Assembly (NCBI RefSeq): GCF_900114095.1
Contig: NZ_FORV01000008.1
Coordinates: forward strand, 124,001 to 188,000
Length of the DNA stretch: 64,000 nt
Source of the DNA: Sphingomonas sp. NFR04
Lineage (GTDB): Bacteria; Pseudomonadota; Alphaproteobacteria; Sphingomonadales; Sphingomonadaceae
Direction of reading: 5' to 3'
Shown here: in pieces, positions 51,907-60,928 of the stretch
Layout: each line of letters starts with the position of its first letter
Position numbering within the stretch: position 1 is the stretch's first letter
Notes under the pieces: generated by a model
The model's input: the letters and a program-made list of their open reading frames with translations, nothing else
Told to the model about the DNA's origin: nothing
Database searches by the model: none
Made by a program: the position numbers and the translations under genes

Positions 51907-52966
51907 AGGAGGCAAATTTGTCCGGTTGGACGTGGCGATCGATGAAATCGAGTAACCATTGCCGGTGCGCGCGGGTCGCATCGCCGGCGTTGGCGATGCG
52001 CTGATCGGCCGCCGATCCGCCGACTTGCGCGGCCAGCAACGTGCGTGCGCGCTCTGCATCAATGTTGCCGGCAAGAAACTTCTTTGCGTCCCCAAGCCCC
52101 AGATGGTGGCCCAGATAGGCCGCCTTGGCGAGGGTTTCCGAATCGGCGCGGACGTTGAGCCCTGCCGATTCGAATTGTTGCAAATTGTTCTTCGCCATGT
52201 CGGCGACACTCAGGATCGACGCCTGCGGATCGTAGCGGAGCGCCAGCAGTTCGCTGCGGCGCGAAGGATCGACCTTGCCCTTTTCGGTCAGCCAGCCGCG
52301 CGCCTTGGCGACATCGTTCAGCCAGGTGCCGCCCTGTTCGGCGAGCGTCTGCCAGGTGCCGCTGAGGAACTGGCCGAGCCCTGCCGCGCTCGATCGCGGG
52401 TTGCGCGACAGCGGATTCCAGCTGCCGTCCTGCCCCTTGCCGGCTTCGGCATCGACGATTGCAGCGATCGCGGAGCGCGGGATGCCGCTGCGCGCCTCGG
52501 CGGCGGCAAGCGTATCGGCGTAGCGGGCGTTGCTGCCGAGCGCGAGCGGGCCCGAGGCCTCGGCCGGCTTGGCGGACGTGCCGCCGGAAAGCGCACCGAC
52601 GATCGAGCCGGTGCCTGGCATGGTGCCCCGGTCTACCGCGGCGGCGGCATGCGCGCCGTTCAGGGCACGCTTGGCGAGCGCGGCGATATCGTCGGGCGCA
52701 TCCTCGTCGTTGCACGAGCAGGCGCACTGGCACTTGCACTTGCCCTTGGCCGATTTCGGCGCCTGGGTGCCGAGCAGCTCGAGCAGCGAATCCATCGCCA
52801 TGTCCGATCCGCCGCCCAGCGGCGACTTGCCCTTCTCGTTGTCGCGGTCGCCATCGCCGATCGCGGCGCGCCACAGGCGGGTCGAGAGTTCGGACTGGGC
52901 CTGCGCGTAGATCACGTTGGCGCGCTGCGCCGGCGTGAGCGCGGCAAGGTCGGTACGGTGGATCAT
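51905..52966 (-). CDS. Lytic-transglycosylase-like protein with alternating-cysteine motif, flagellar cluster
   Basis: 353 residues with no N-terminal signal peptide. The C-terminal half matches soluble lytic transglycosylase-type proteins: AIVDAEAGK (probable catalytic Glu), NPLSRNPRSSAAGLGQF and the GTWQTL stretch. Residues 77-85 hold five cysteines at every second position (KCKCQCACSC). The ATG overlaps the fliJ stop as ATGA. It probably opens peptidoglycan for the flagellar rod; how it leaves the cytoplasm is unclear and export by the flagellar secretion system is possible. Confidence 0.75.
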   Translation of the reverse strand: MIHRTDLAALTPAQRANVIYAQAQSELSTRLWRAAIGDGDRDNEKGKSPLGGGSDMAMDSLLELLGTQAPKSAKGKCKCQCACSCNDEDAPDDIAALAKRALNGAHAAAAVDRGTMPGTGSIVGALSGGTSAKPAEASGPLALGSNARYADTLAAAEARSGIPRSAIAAIVDAEAGKGQDGSWNPLSRNPRSSAAGLGQFLSGTWQTLAEQGGTWLNDVAKARGWLTEKGKVDPSRRSELLALRYDPQASILSVADMAKNNLQQFESAGLNVRADSETLAKAAYLGHHLGLGDAKKFLAGNIDAERARTLLAAQVGGSAADQRIANAGDATRAHRQWLLDFIDRHVQPDKFAS

Positions 52967-53394
52967 GCGGCCTTCACCAGCATCCGCTTGCGCTCGCGCA
53001 GGAAGCGCGCCGCGGCAATGTCATCGATCGCCGCCTGTTCGGCGGCTTCGGCTTCGCGCTCGGCATCGGCGCGGAAGCGTTCTGCGGCGCTCTCGATCGC
53101 GCGGCAGGTGCCATAGGCCTCGCGCGCAAGCTCGCGAAGGTTGAGCAGCCGCGCCTGTTCGGCCACGACTTCCTCGGCGATGCGCGCCTGGGCGTGCTTG
53201 GCGGTGGCGAGCCACGCGTCCGAGGCGAAGGGCAGGGCGTGTGCCAGCACGCGCTCTTCACGGACGCGCGCAACGAGGTCGCGGCCCTGCTGTTCCAGCT
53301 CGGCGATGCGCTCGATCGCGGCGCCGATCTTGACCTTGAGGTCGTCGACGGTGCGCTGCTGCATGCGCAACGCGGTATCGAACGGCGTCTTCAT
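52963..53394 (-). CDS. fliJ: Flagellar export chaperone FliJ
   Basis: 143 residues, nearly all coiled-coil helix, as expected for FliJ, the central stalk of the flagellar export ATPase. The pattern of Glu/Ala/Arg heptads (MQQRTVDDLKVKIGAAIERI, then LLNLRELAREAYG) fits. Its ATG overlaps the fliI stop and its stop overlaps the next start, so it is coupled in both directions. FliJ is poorly conserved; the call depends on position after fliI. Confidence 0.85.
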   Translation of the reverse strand: MKTPFDTALRMQQRTVDDLKVKIGAAIERIAELEQQGRDLVARVREERVLAHALPFASDAWLATAKHAQARIAEEVVAEQARLLNLRELAREAYGTCRAIESAAERFRADAEREAEAAEQAAIDDIAAARFLRERKRMLVKAA

Positions 53395-54758
53395 GCGGCG
53401 AGACCCACGTCATGGCCATGGCGCGGATCGCCCGAGGCCTCGCCGGAAAGGATCGCGGCCAGCTCGGCAAATGCCGCCTCGGCATGGCCCTGGTCGTTCT
53501 TGCCCTGGTTGAGCAGCGCCTCGATGCGGGGCGCCAGCGCGACGGCGCGGTCGACATCCGGCGAAGAGCCGGCCTTGTACGCACCCAGCCGCACCATCTC
53601 TTCCATGTCGGCATAGGTCGACAGCAGCTTGCGCGCGGCGAGGCGGGTCTCGTTCTGCTCGTGCTCGAGGCAATGGGGCAGGGTACGCGACACCGATTTG
53701 AGGATGTCGATCGCCGGATAGCGGCCGCGCTCGGCGATCGCGCGGCGCATCACGACGTGGCCGTCGAGGATACCGCGCACCGCGTCGGCGACGGGCTCAT
53801 TATGGTCGTCGCCGTCGACGAGGACGGTGAACAGGCCGGTGATCATGCCCTGGCCGGGGGCGCCGGGGCCGGCGCGCTCCAGCAGCCGCGGCAGCTCGGC
53901 GAAGACGGTGGGGGTATAGCCCTTGGTCGCGGGCGGCTCGCCCGAGGCGAGGCCGATCTCGCGCTGCGCCATCGCGAAGCGGGTGACCGAGTCCATCAGG
54001 CACAGCACGTTGAGGCCCTGGTCGCGGAAATGCTCGGCGACGGCGAGGGTGGTCCAGGCGGCCTGGCGGCGCATCAGCGCCGGCTCGTCCGAAGTGGCGA
54101 CGACGACGACCGAGCGGGCCATGCCCTCGGGCCCCAGATCGTCCTCAATGAATTCCTGCACTTCGCGGCCGCGTTCGCCGATCAGCCCGATCACCGCGAC
54201 GTCGCACTGGGTCCAGCGCGCGAGCATCGAGAGAAGGACGGACTTGCCGACGCCCGAACCGGCGAACAGGCCGAGGCGCTGGCCGCGGCACAAGGGCACG
54301 AAGGTGTCGAGGCAGCGGACCCCGGTCTCGATTCGCTCGGCAACGCGCGCGCGGCCGGCGGCGGCGGGGGGCGAGGCCTTGATCGGCTGCGGATCGGCGC
54401 CGTTGACCAGCGGACCCTGTCCGTCGACCGGGCGGCCGAGCCCGTTGATCATGCGGCCGAGCCAGGCCTTGGAGGGGCGGACGGTGAACTGGCCGGCGCC
54501 GAGTTCGGCAACCGCGCCCAGGCCGACGCCCTGCGGGTCGACGAAGGGCAGGCAGAGCGCCACGCCGCGATCGAGCGCGGTGACTTCGGCTTCCACCTTG
54601 CCGCTAGGGGACTGGATCTCGACGCGGCTGCCGATCTGGGCGACGCCGGTCAGGCCCTCGACTTCGATGAGAGCGCCGCGCACCGCCACCACACGCCCGA
54701 AGCGACGGTCGGGGACCATCTCCTTGATGGCGCGCGCGGCACTGGCGAGCGTCTGCAT
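53391..54758 (-). CDS. fliI: Flagellum-specific ATP synthase FliI
   Basis: 455 residues, a beta-F1-like ATPase that drives flagellar type III export. An N-terminal beta-barrel precedes Walker A AGSGVGKS (about 168-175), the GLIGERGREV switch stretch, and Walker B near LCLMDSVTR. Length and C-terminal domain match FliI, not the F1 beta subunit. It follows flbT with 13 bp between. Confidence 0.95.
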   Translation of the reverse strand: MQTLASAARAIKEMVPDRRFGRVVAVRGALIEVEGLTGVAQIGSRVEIQSPSGKVEAEVTALDRGVALCLPFVDPQGVGLGAVAELGAGQFTVRPSKAWLGRMINGLGRPVDGQGPLVNGADPQPIKASPPAAAGRARVAERIETGVRCLDTFVPLCRGQRLGLFAGSGVGKSVLLSMLARWTQCDVAVIGLIGERGREVQEFIEDDLGPEGMARSVVVVATSDEPALMRRQAAWTTLAVAEHFRDQGLNVLCLMDSVTRFAMAQREIGLASGEPPATKGYTPTVFAELPRLLERAGPGAPGQGMITGLFTVLVDGDDHNEPVADAVRGILDGHVVMRRAIAERGRYPAIDILKSVSRTLPHCLEHEQNETRLAARKLLSTYADMEEMVRLGAYKAGSSPDVDRAVALAPRIEALLNQGKNDQGHAEAAFAELAAILSGEASGDPRHGHDVGLAA

Positions 54759-54771
54759 CGCGCGGGCTCCT

Positions 54772-55176
54772 TCAGGCGGCCTGCGTCGTGGCGGGGTCAG
54801 CCGCGGCAGCGTCTTCCATGGCGATCAGCTCGCGGGCGGCGGCGAGGGCCTTGTAATATTCCACCTGGGCAAGGTCGTTGGCGAAGCGGATGCACAGCTC
54901 GCGCGCCTCGGGGGTGCCCAGGCTGCCGATCAGCAGGCTGAGCAGCTGGACCACCGCGTCGTGATGCGCGTCGCGCCCCGCGGGATCGATATAGGCGAGC
55001 ATCGTCGCGAAATAGAGCTGCCGCGCAGGCGTGGTCGCTTCCTCGGGCCGCATCACTTCGCGGCCGCGCAGGATCGATACCATATTCTCGACGGCGATCT
55101 GGGTCCGGCCCACGGCGCGCAGCACTGCACCGTTGACGATCGCCTTTTCACCGTCCCGGAGCGTGATGCGAAGCAT
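54772..55176 (-). CDS. flbT: Flagellin-mRNA regulator FlbT
   Basis: 134 residues from the ATG at 55176, with an AAAGG site nine bases upstream; the frame is open further but without features. It starts LRITLRDGEKAIVNGAVLR, close to alphaproteobacterial FlbT, and contains ARQLYFATMLAYIDP. FlbT destabilises flagellin mRNA until the hook is complete. The partner gene flaF is not next to it. Confidence 0.9.
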   Translation of the reverse strand: MLRITLRDGEKAIVNGAVLRAVGRTQIAVENMVSILRGREVMRPEEATTPARQLYFATMLAYIDPAGRDAHHDAVVQLLSLLIGSLGTPEARELCIRFANDLAQVEYYKALAAARELIAMEDAAAADPATTQAA

Positions 55177-55244
55177 GGAACTGGCCTTTCGATAAGCGTT
55201 CCTCAACTTATAGGCGCGTTCGGGGCGGAGATGGACAAACACCC

Positions 55245-55283
55245 GGCAAATTTTGCCGCCTTACAATCGTAACCGGCAAAATC
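55245..55283. promoter_or_regulatory. CGGCAAA-repeat region between flbT and flgE (possible FlbD-type sites)
   Basis: CGGCAAATTTTGCCG is a perfect inverted repeat (arms of seven bases around one T), and CCGGCAAAATCG follows about 28 bp further on. CGGCAA-containing sites resemble, from memory, FlbD enhancer (ftr) sites of Caulobacter flagellar promoters. I found no convincing sigma-54 -24/-12 pair. Confidence 0.45.
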
Positions 55284-55373
55284 GCCCCTTTGATTTGGGC
55301 GATGCCGCCAGCCCTCTACAATGAGGATGTCGCCGGCGTGGGGATCGCGCGGGCATCTCGAGGAGTTTTGAAC

Positions 55374-56690
55374 TTGAGCCTCTATTCCGCTCTATACGCT
55401 GGCGTTTCCGGGCTGAGCGCGCAGTCGAGTGCCATGGCCACCGTTGCCGACAACATCACCAACATCAATACCGTCGCCTATAAGGGCGTCGAGGCCCAGT
55501 TCCGCACGTTGGTGACCGATGGTCGCACTTCGGCGAGCTACTCGGCAGGTGGTGTCGCGGCCGCGCCGCTCGCACAGGTTTCCAAGCAGGGCCTGCTCCA
55601 GGCCTCGGGCAGCAGCACCGATCTCGCGATCGATGGCGGCGGGTTCTTCATCACCCGCAGCGGCCTGAATTCGAACGACCCGGTCGCCTATACCCGCGCG
55701 GGCTCGTTCAAGCCGGACGAAGAAGGCTATCTGCGCAACTCGGCGGGCCTGTACCTCTATGGCTGGCGCCTGGACGCCACCGGCGGCTACACCAACACCG
55801 GCAACCTCGACACGCTGACGCCTGTGCGTCTGACCGACCTGGTCGGCACCGCGGCGCCGACCAACAAGCTGCAGGCGCACATCAACCTCCAGTCGAGCGC
55901 AACGAACTACGACCCGACCTCGCCGACGGGTGCCTACTCCGCCGGCAAGATGGCGGATGGCACGATCACGCCGCAGTTCTCGCGTTCGTTCACCGTCTAC
56001 GACTCGCAGGGCAGCGGCCACGAGATCAAGATGTCGTTCCTCAAGACGGACGCGAACGAGTGGCAGATGGAAGCCTATGCGGTTCCGGCCAGCGACGTGA
56101 CCGCCACCAACGGCCTGCTGCGTTCCGGCACGGTGAAGTTCAACGGCGACGGCAGCCTCAACCTGGGTGCGTCGACCGCAGGTCTCTTCAATCCGCTCAC
56201 CGTCACCTACACCAACAGCTCCAGCTCGGTCCCGATCACGCTGGACATGGGCAAGGATGGCGGCACCAACGGCCTCACCTCCTTCGGTGACCCGTCGTCG
56301 CTCGTCACGGGCGGCACCAACGGCGGTACGCTGGGCAACATCGCGGCGACCGAAGTCTCGTCGGACGGCGTGGTCAGCGCGATCTTCGACGATGGCGCCA
56401 GCCGCCAGGTGTTCCAGCTGCCGATTGCAACCTTCCCGAACGCGAACGGCCTCACCCGCATCTCGGGCAACGCCTATTCGTCGAACCGCGCCTCGGGCTC
56501 GATGACGATGAACCCGCCCGGGCAGCTGGGCGCAGGCAAGATTTCGTCGAGCACGCTGGAGGCCTCGACCGTCGATCTGGCGGGCGAGTTCACCAACATG
56601 ATCCGCTTCCAGCGCGCCTACAGCGCATCGTCGAAGATCATCACGACCGTCGACGACATGCTGCGCGAAGTCAGCGACCTGAAGCGCTGA
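55374..56690 (+). CDS. flgE: Flagellar hook protein FlgE
   Basis: 438 residues from a TTG at 55374 preceded by GAGGAG at eight bases; the frame is open to 55290 but that part shows no flagellar pattern. The N-terminal SLYSALYAGVSGLSAQSSAM and DNITNINTVAYKG segments are the conserved flagellar rod/hook motif. The C-terminal helical part (MIRFQRAYSASSKIITTVDDML) matches other FlgE/FlgG proteins. It forms the hook, the universal joint of the flagellum. First of flgE-flgK-flgL. Confidence 0.94.
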   Translation: MSLYSALYAGVSGLSAQSSAMATVADNITNINTVAYKGVEAQFRTLVTDGRTSASYSAGGVAAAPLAQVSKQGLLQASGSSTDLAIDGGGFFITRSGLNSNDPVAYTRAGSFKPDEEGYLRNSAGLYLYGWRLDATGGYTNTGNLDTLTPVRLTDLVGTAAPTNKLQAHINLQSSATNYDPTSPTGAYSAGKMADGTITPQFSRSFTVYDSQGSGHEIKMSFLKTDANEWQMEAYAVPASDVTATNGLLRSGTVKFNGDGSLNLGASTAGLFNPLTVTYTNSSSSVPITLDMGKDGGTNGLTSFGDPSSLVTGGTNGGTLGNIAATEVSSDGVVSAIFDDGASRQVFQLPIATFPNANGLTRISGNAYSSNRASGSMTMNPPGQLGAGKISSSTLEASTVDLAGEFTNMIRFQRAYSASSKIITTVDDMLREVSDLKR

Positions 56691-56715
56691 CGAATAAGGC
56701 CGGGGGACGCACGAC

Positions 56716-58821
56716 ATGGCGCTGAACGATATCCTAGGAACCGCCGCTTCCGGCCTGGCTGCTGCCCAGGCCGGGTTGAAGGCGGTATCGAACAACATCG
56801 CCAATGTCGGCGTCACCGGCTATGCCCGCGAACGGGTCAACCTGACCACCTCGGTGATGTCCGGGAACGTCACCGGCGTCTCGGTCGGCGAGTTCGAGCG
56901 CGTTGCCGATCGCTTCCTGGAAGCCACCGTCTATCGGCGGGCCGGCGACTATGGGAAGGCGGAAGTCACCTCCGGCTATCTCGACCGGCTGCAGTCGCTG
57001 CTCGGTGAACCCGGCGCCAAGTCGGGCCTGCCGGCGCGGCTGGACGCGATCAACGCCTCGGCGATCGCGATGACCGGCTCGCAATCCTCGGCGCAGACCA
57101 GCGCCGTGTTCATCGGCAACGTCTCGGACGCGATTTCGTCGATGCAGCAGATCACCAAGGACGTCGAAGGGCTGCGCAGCGATGTGGAGTCCGAAGTCGG
57201 CTATTCGGTCGACAAGATCAACACGCTGCTCCAGCGCATCTATGATCTGAACGGCACCGTGTCGCAGGCCACCGGCCTCGGCCGCAACGCCAGCGGCGCC
57301 GCCGACCAGCGGATGAGCGCAATCGAAGAACTGAGCGGCATGCTCTCGGTCAACGTCCGCGACCAGCCGGACGGCCGAGTGATCATCGAGACCACCTCGG
57401 GCCAGATGCTGCTGGATTCGCGCCTGCGCCAGCTCGACTATCCGAACAAGGACAGCGGCGTCGGCAACGCCCAGGCGACCTACCCGGACATCTCGATCCG
57501 CTTTTCGGACAAGAACGGCAATCAGGGCGCGCTCACCGGCGAGAAGCTCGATTCTGCCGCCGTCGGCGGCAAGCTCGGCGGCCTGCTCGACCTGCGCGAT
57601 CGCACGCTGCCATCCTTCTCCGAACAGCTGGGCGTCACGTTCAGCGGCCTTTCGGAAGCGCTGAACGCGGTTTCGAACGAAGGTACCACCGTGCCGCCAC
57701 CCGCCAGCCTCAATGGCCGGCAGAGCGGCCTGGTCGGCACCGATCGACTGGGCTTCAGCGGCAAGGCGACATTTTCGGTGGCGAGTTCCACCGGCACGAT
57801 GGTCGCCAAGACCGAGATCGATTTCGACGCGCTCGGGCCCGGCGCGACCGTGAACGACATGGTCAACGCGATCAACGCCGGCCTCGGCGGCGCGGCGACC
57901 GCCAGCTTCACCAACGGCGTGCTGAGCTTCACCGCCGCGGGCGCCGGCAATGGCGTGGCGATCTCGCAGTCTGCAACCTCGCCGAGCAGCCGTGCCGGGA
58001 TCGGCGTGTCGCAGTATTTCGGCATGAACGACCTTATCCAGAGCGATAGCAGCACGCTGGTGCCAACCGGCTTCAACGCATCGGACCCGCACGGCTTCAC
58101 GACCGGCCAGAGTGCGCAGGTGATCCTGCGCGACTCCTCCGGGCTGGCGCTGACCAGCTACACCCTGCAGCCTACCACCGGCGGCACGATGGGCGACGTC
58201 ATCACCGAGCTCAATGGCAGCGGTCTTGGCAAGTTCGGCTCCTTTTCGCTGGATAGCCGCGGGCGGGTCCGCTTCGATCCGGCAAGCGGCCTGTCCGGCG
58301 CTTCGCTGCAGATCGCGACCGACTCCACCGACCGCTTCGGCAGCGGGCGCACCTTCTCCTCCCTGTCGGGCCTCAGCGGGATCAACAGCGGCCTGGACGT
58401 GGCCCAGGTCCGCACCGACATCGCCAACACCCCGTCCAAGCTGCCGCTCGCCCGGGTCGACACCAGCGTTGCGGTCGGCAGCAAGGCGATCGGCGCCGGC
58501 GATACCCGAGGCGCTACCGCCTTTGCCGACAAGCTGGCGACCGCGCTCGATCTCGGCAAGGACGGCGTCGTCACGGTAGGCCGCTTCTCGACGGCGCTGC
58601 TCGGCCGCGCCGGCCTGGAGGCCAGCCAGGCGCAGAGCCGCTTCGACGATGCCGACGCGCGCAAGTCCGACGCGGTCAACCGCCGCGACAGCTATTCGGG
58701 CGTCAATATCGACGAGGAACTGTCGCAGATGGTCGTCCTGCAGAACAGCTACTCGGCTGCGGCGCGGGTGATGAGCACCGCGACGCAGATGTACGACACT
58801 CTTCTCCAGATGGTCCGTTAA
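56716..58821 (+). CDS. flgK: Flagellar hook-associated protein FlgK (HAP1)
   Basis: 701 residues, somewhat longer than the ~550 of enteric FlgK because of an extended variable centre. Conserved terminal motifs flank it: ASGLAAAQAGLKAVSNNIAN at the N-terminus and VNIDEELSQMVVLQNSYSA at the C-terminus. It joins hook to filament. Starts 25 bp after flgE and ends 13 bp before flgL. Confidence 0.94.
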   Translation: MALNDILGTAASGLAAAQAGLKAVSNNIANVGVTGYARERVNLTTSVMSGNVTGVSVGEFERVADRFLEATVYRRAGDYGKAEVTSGYLDRLQSLLGEPGAKSGLPARLDAINASAIAMTGSQSSAQTSAVFIGNVSDAISSMQQITKDVEGLRSDVESEVGYSVDKINTLLQRIYDLNGTVSQATGLGRNASGAADQRMSAIEELSGMLSVNVRDQPDGRVIIETTSGQMLLDSRLRQLDYPNKDSGVGNAQATYPDISIRFSDKNGNQGALTGEKLDSAAVGGKLGGLLDLRDRTLPSFSEQLGVTFSGLSEALNAVSNEGTTVPPPASLNGRQSGLVGTDRLGFSGKATFSVASSTGTMVAKTEIDFDALGPGATVNDMVNAINAGLGGAATASFTNGVLSFTAAGAGNGVAISQSATSPSSRAGIGVSQYFGMNDLIQSDSSTLVPTGFNASDPHGFTTGQSAQVILRDSSGLALTSYTLQPTTGGTMGDVITELNGSGLGKFGSFSLDSRGRVRFDPASGLSGASLQIATDSTDRFGSGRTFSSLSGLSGINSGLDVAQVRTDIANTPSKLPLARVDTSVAVGSKAIGAGDTRGATAFADKLATALDLGKDGVVTVGRFSTALLGRAGLEASQAQSRFDDADARKSDAVNRRDSYSGVNIDEELSQMVVLQNSYSAAARVMSTATQMYDTLLQMVR

Positions 58822-58834
58822 GGGGAGCTGACCC

Positions 58835-59740
58835 ATGACCCGTGTTGCCACCATTCCGCTCCAGCGCACCATGGCCGGCGCCATTTCGAGCGCGCAGGAA
58901 AAGCTCGCGATCACCCAGAAGCAGCTGTCCACCGGCAAGAAGGCGACCGATTTCGCCTCGCTCGGCACCGAGGCGGTGCGCAACCTCTCGGCACACACGC
59001 TGCTCGAACAGCAGAAGGCGCAGTCGAACGTCGCCAAGCGCGTCGGCACCACCATGTCGCTGTACCAGGGCCATATCGAAGGCGTGCAGACCGCCAACAC
59101 CGACCTGCGCAAGCAGATCCTGACCGCGATCGGCACCGGTCAGTCGGCGGGTCTGCAGCAGGCGATGGAGAGCGCCTTCTCCCAGATGCGCTCCTCGCTG
59201 AACGCGACCGAAGGCGGCGTGCCGTTGTTCGGCGGCTCGCAGACCGACAGCGCGCCTTTCTCGGTCGCGACGCTTGCCGATGCGGCGACGGTACCGGCCG
59301 ACCAGGCCTTTCATGACGACAATGTGCTCGCCACCGCCCGCGTCGCTGACGGCCTCGATGTCCAGTACGGCGTCAACGCCAGTTCGTTCGGCTCGGGTCT
59401 GTACGACGCCTATCGCGCGATGGCGCAGATCGGCCCGATCGGCGACAAGCTTACCGACGCGCAGGTGACTGCGCTGCAGGGAGTCGTCACCAAGATGGAT
59501 GCGGGCCTGAAGCAGCTCAACGCCGTCAACGCCGACAATGGCCGCAAGCAGAGCCAGATCGAAGACCTGACGGCGCGGGGCGAAGATCGTTCGCTGCTGC
59601 TGCAGCAGGTGATCGAGGACAATGAAGACGCCGATCTCGGCCAGGTCGCGATCGACCTGTCGCAGCAGAAGACGGTGCTCGAGGCCAGCTATTCGGTGTT
59701 CTCGCAGCTCTCCAGCCTGAGCCTCGTCAAATATCTCTGA
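58835..59740 (+). CDS. flgL: Flagellar hook-associated protein FlgL (HAP3)
   Basis: 301 residues with flagellin-like helical ends: SSAQEKLAITQKQLSTGKKA at the start and the LSQQKTVLEASYSVFSQLSSL helix at the end. It caps the hook-filament junction together with FlgK. An AGGGGAG site precedes the ATG. Its last 14 bp overlap the 3' end of the convergent glycosylase gene. Confidence 0.92.
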   Translation: MTRVATIPLQRTMAGAISSAQEKLAITQKQLSTGKKATDFASLGTEAVRNLSAHTLLEQQKAQSNVAKRVGTTMSLYQGHIEGVQTANTDLRKQILTAIGTGQSAGLQQAMESAFSQMRSSLNATEGGVPLFGGSQTDSAPFSVATLADAATVPADQAFHDDNVLATARVADGLDVQYGVNASSFGSGLYDAYRAMAQIGPIGDKLTDAQVTALQGVVTKMDAGLKQLNAVNADNGRKQSQIEDLTARGEDRSLLLQQVIEDNEDADLGQVAIDLSQQKTVLEASYSVFSQLSSLSLVKYL

Positions 59741-60332
59741 GCGCGATCGCGCGTTCGAACACGGCGGTCAGCATCGGCTCGGTCAGCCGGCCGATGCTCT
59801 GATTGTACCGCGATACGTGATAGCTATCGAGCACCGTCTGCCCCTTGGGCAGGCGGTGTTCCGCGCCGTGCGCGAAGCGTGCCTTGGGCAGCTTGCCGCC
59901 CAGCGCCTTCACCGTCGACTGGTGCGCGATCTCGCCCAGCGCCACGACGATCGGCGCGCGCAGCTGCCCGGCGAGAAACGGCCGGCAGGCATGGATCTCT
60001 GCCGGGGTGGGGCGGTTCTCCGGCGGCAGGCAGCGCACCGCGTTGAGGATCTGCACGCCTTTCGGCTCCCCCGCCTCCGCCAGCCCGAGCTTCTCCAGCA
60101 CCGCGAACAGCAAGGCACCGGAATCGTCGCCGGTGAAGGCGCGGCCGGTGCGGTTCGCACCCGTCCGCCCAGGCGCCAGCCCGACGATTGCGATCGGCGC
60201 TTCGGGATCGCCGAGCATCGGCACCGGCGCATTCCACCATTCGGGCTGCTCGGCGCGCAACTGGGTGCGCAGCGCGACGAGGCGCGGGCAGAGCGGGCAG
60301 TCGCGATCGGGTTCTAGGCTTGGCGTGGACAT
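59727..60332 (-). CDS. Uracil-DNA glycosylase family protein (iron-sulfur type)
   Basis: 201 residues. N-terminal CPLC (C12, C15) and later cysteines fit the [4Fe-4S] cluster of family 4/5 glycosylases. The active-site strand VGLAPGRTGANRTGR with FTGDDSG and a C-terminal HVSRYNQ with conserved His/Asn agree. It removes uracil (and maybe other deaminated bases) from DNA. Family 5-like rather than the Ung family. Confidence 0.85.
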   Translation of the reverse strand: MSTPSLEPDRDCPLCPRLVALRTQLRAEQPEWWNAPVPMLGDPEAPIAIVGLAPGRTGANRTGRAFTGDDSGALLFAVLEKLGLAEAGEPKGVQILNAVRCLPPENRPTPAEIHACRPFLAGQLRAPIVVALGEIAHQSTVKALGGKLPKARFAHGAEHRLPKGQTVLDSYHVSRYNQSIGRLTEPMLTAVFERAIALRDI

Positions 60333-60355
60333 CAGGGGGCGATAGGCGCGGGGGC

Positions 60356-60832
60356 GTGTCCGTCACAAGCTACATCCTCGCCCTGGGCTCCAACCGCCGC
60401 GGCCGCCATGGCGGGCCGCGTGCCGAGCTGCGGGCGGCGCTGGCGGCGATCGGCGGTGTACGCGCGGTCTCGCGAATCCACGAGACCGCGCCGCTCGGCC
60501 CGTCGATTCGGCGTTTCGCCAACGCCGTCGCCGCGATCGAGACCGACGAGGCACCCGAGGATCTGCTGTACCGGCTGAAGACCATCGAACGCGCATTCGG
60601 CCGGCGGCGGGGGCAGCGCTGGGGGGCGCGGGTGATCGATCTCGACATCGTGCTGTGGTCGGGCGGCTGCTGGGCGAGCCCGACGCTGACGGTGCCGCAC
60701 CCCGAATATCGCAAGCGCCGCTTCGTACTGGCGCCGCTGGCGGAGGTAGCGCCCCAGTGGCGCGATCCGGTGACGGGCCGCACGACGCTTCCGTTGCTGC
60801 ACGCGGTTGACCGGCGGCGCCCCTGCGCCTAG
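60356..60832 (+). CDS. folK: HPPK, pteridine pyrophosphokinase of folate synthesis
   Basis: 158 residues from a GTG at 60356 with a weak G-rich site. FolK motifs are clear: SYILALGSNRRG, APLGPSIRRFANAV, a RVIDLDIVLW metal-site segment and VPHPEYRKRRFVLAPL. It adds pyrophosphate to 6-hydroxymethyl-dihydropterin. No other folate gene is adjacent. Confidence 0.92.
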   Translation: MSVTSYILALGSNRRGRHGGPRAELRAALAAIGGVRAVSRIHETAPLGPSIRRFANAVAAIETDEAPEDLLYRLKTIERAFGRRRGQRWGARVIDLDIVLWSGGCWASPTLTVPHPEYRKRRFVLAPLAEVAPQWRDPVTGRTTLPLLHAVDRRRPCA

Positions 60833-60844
60833 GTGGCGGGATGT

Positions 60845-60920
60845 GGGTCCGTAGCTCAGTCGGTAGAGCAAGCGACTTTTAATCGAGAGGTCCCGGGTTC
60901 GAATCCCGGCGGACCCACCA
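60845..60920 (+). tRNA. tRNA-Lys (anticodon UUU), CCA encoded
   Basis: A 76-nt cloverleaf: acceptor GGGTCCG/CGGACCC, D-stem GCTC/GAGC, anticodon loop CTTTTAA, T-arm CCGGG-TTCGAAT-CCCGG and genomic CCA. In the anticodon stem the inner three pairs (C-G, G-C, A-T) are canonical, while the two outer positions are A-G and G-A mismatches. An integrase gene begins 163 bp downstream, so the 3' half is likely the attachment site of the element. Confidence 0.93.
60886..60920 (+). other. Candidate attachment site in the tRNA-Lys 3' end
   Basis: P4-type integrases often recombine into the T-arm and 3' end of a tRNA gene and restore it. The neighbouring integrase suggests this end is attL. The other copy, attR, should be a direct repeat of this stretch, beyond the window. 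Confidence 0.4.
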
Positions 60921-60928
60921 GCCTCTCC

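Noticed and set aside
55177..55373. Sigma-54 promoter upstream of flgE
   Set aside because: No GG/GC pair with the -24/-12 spacing and TTGC core could be found with confidence.
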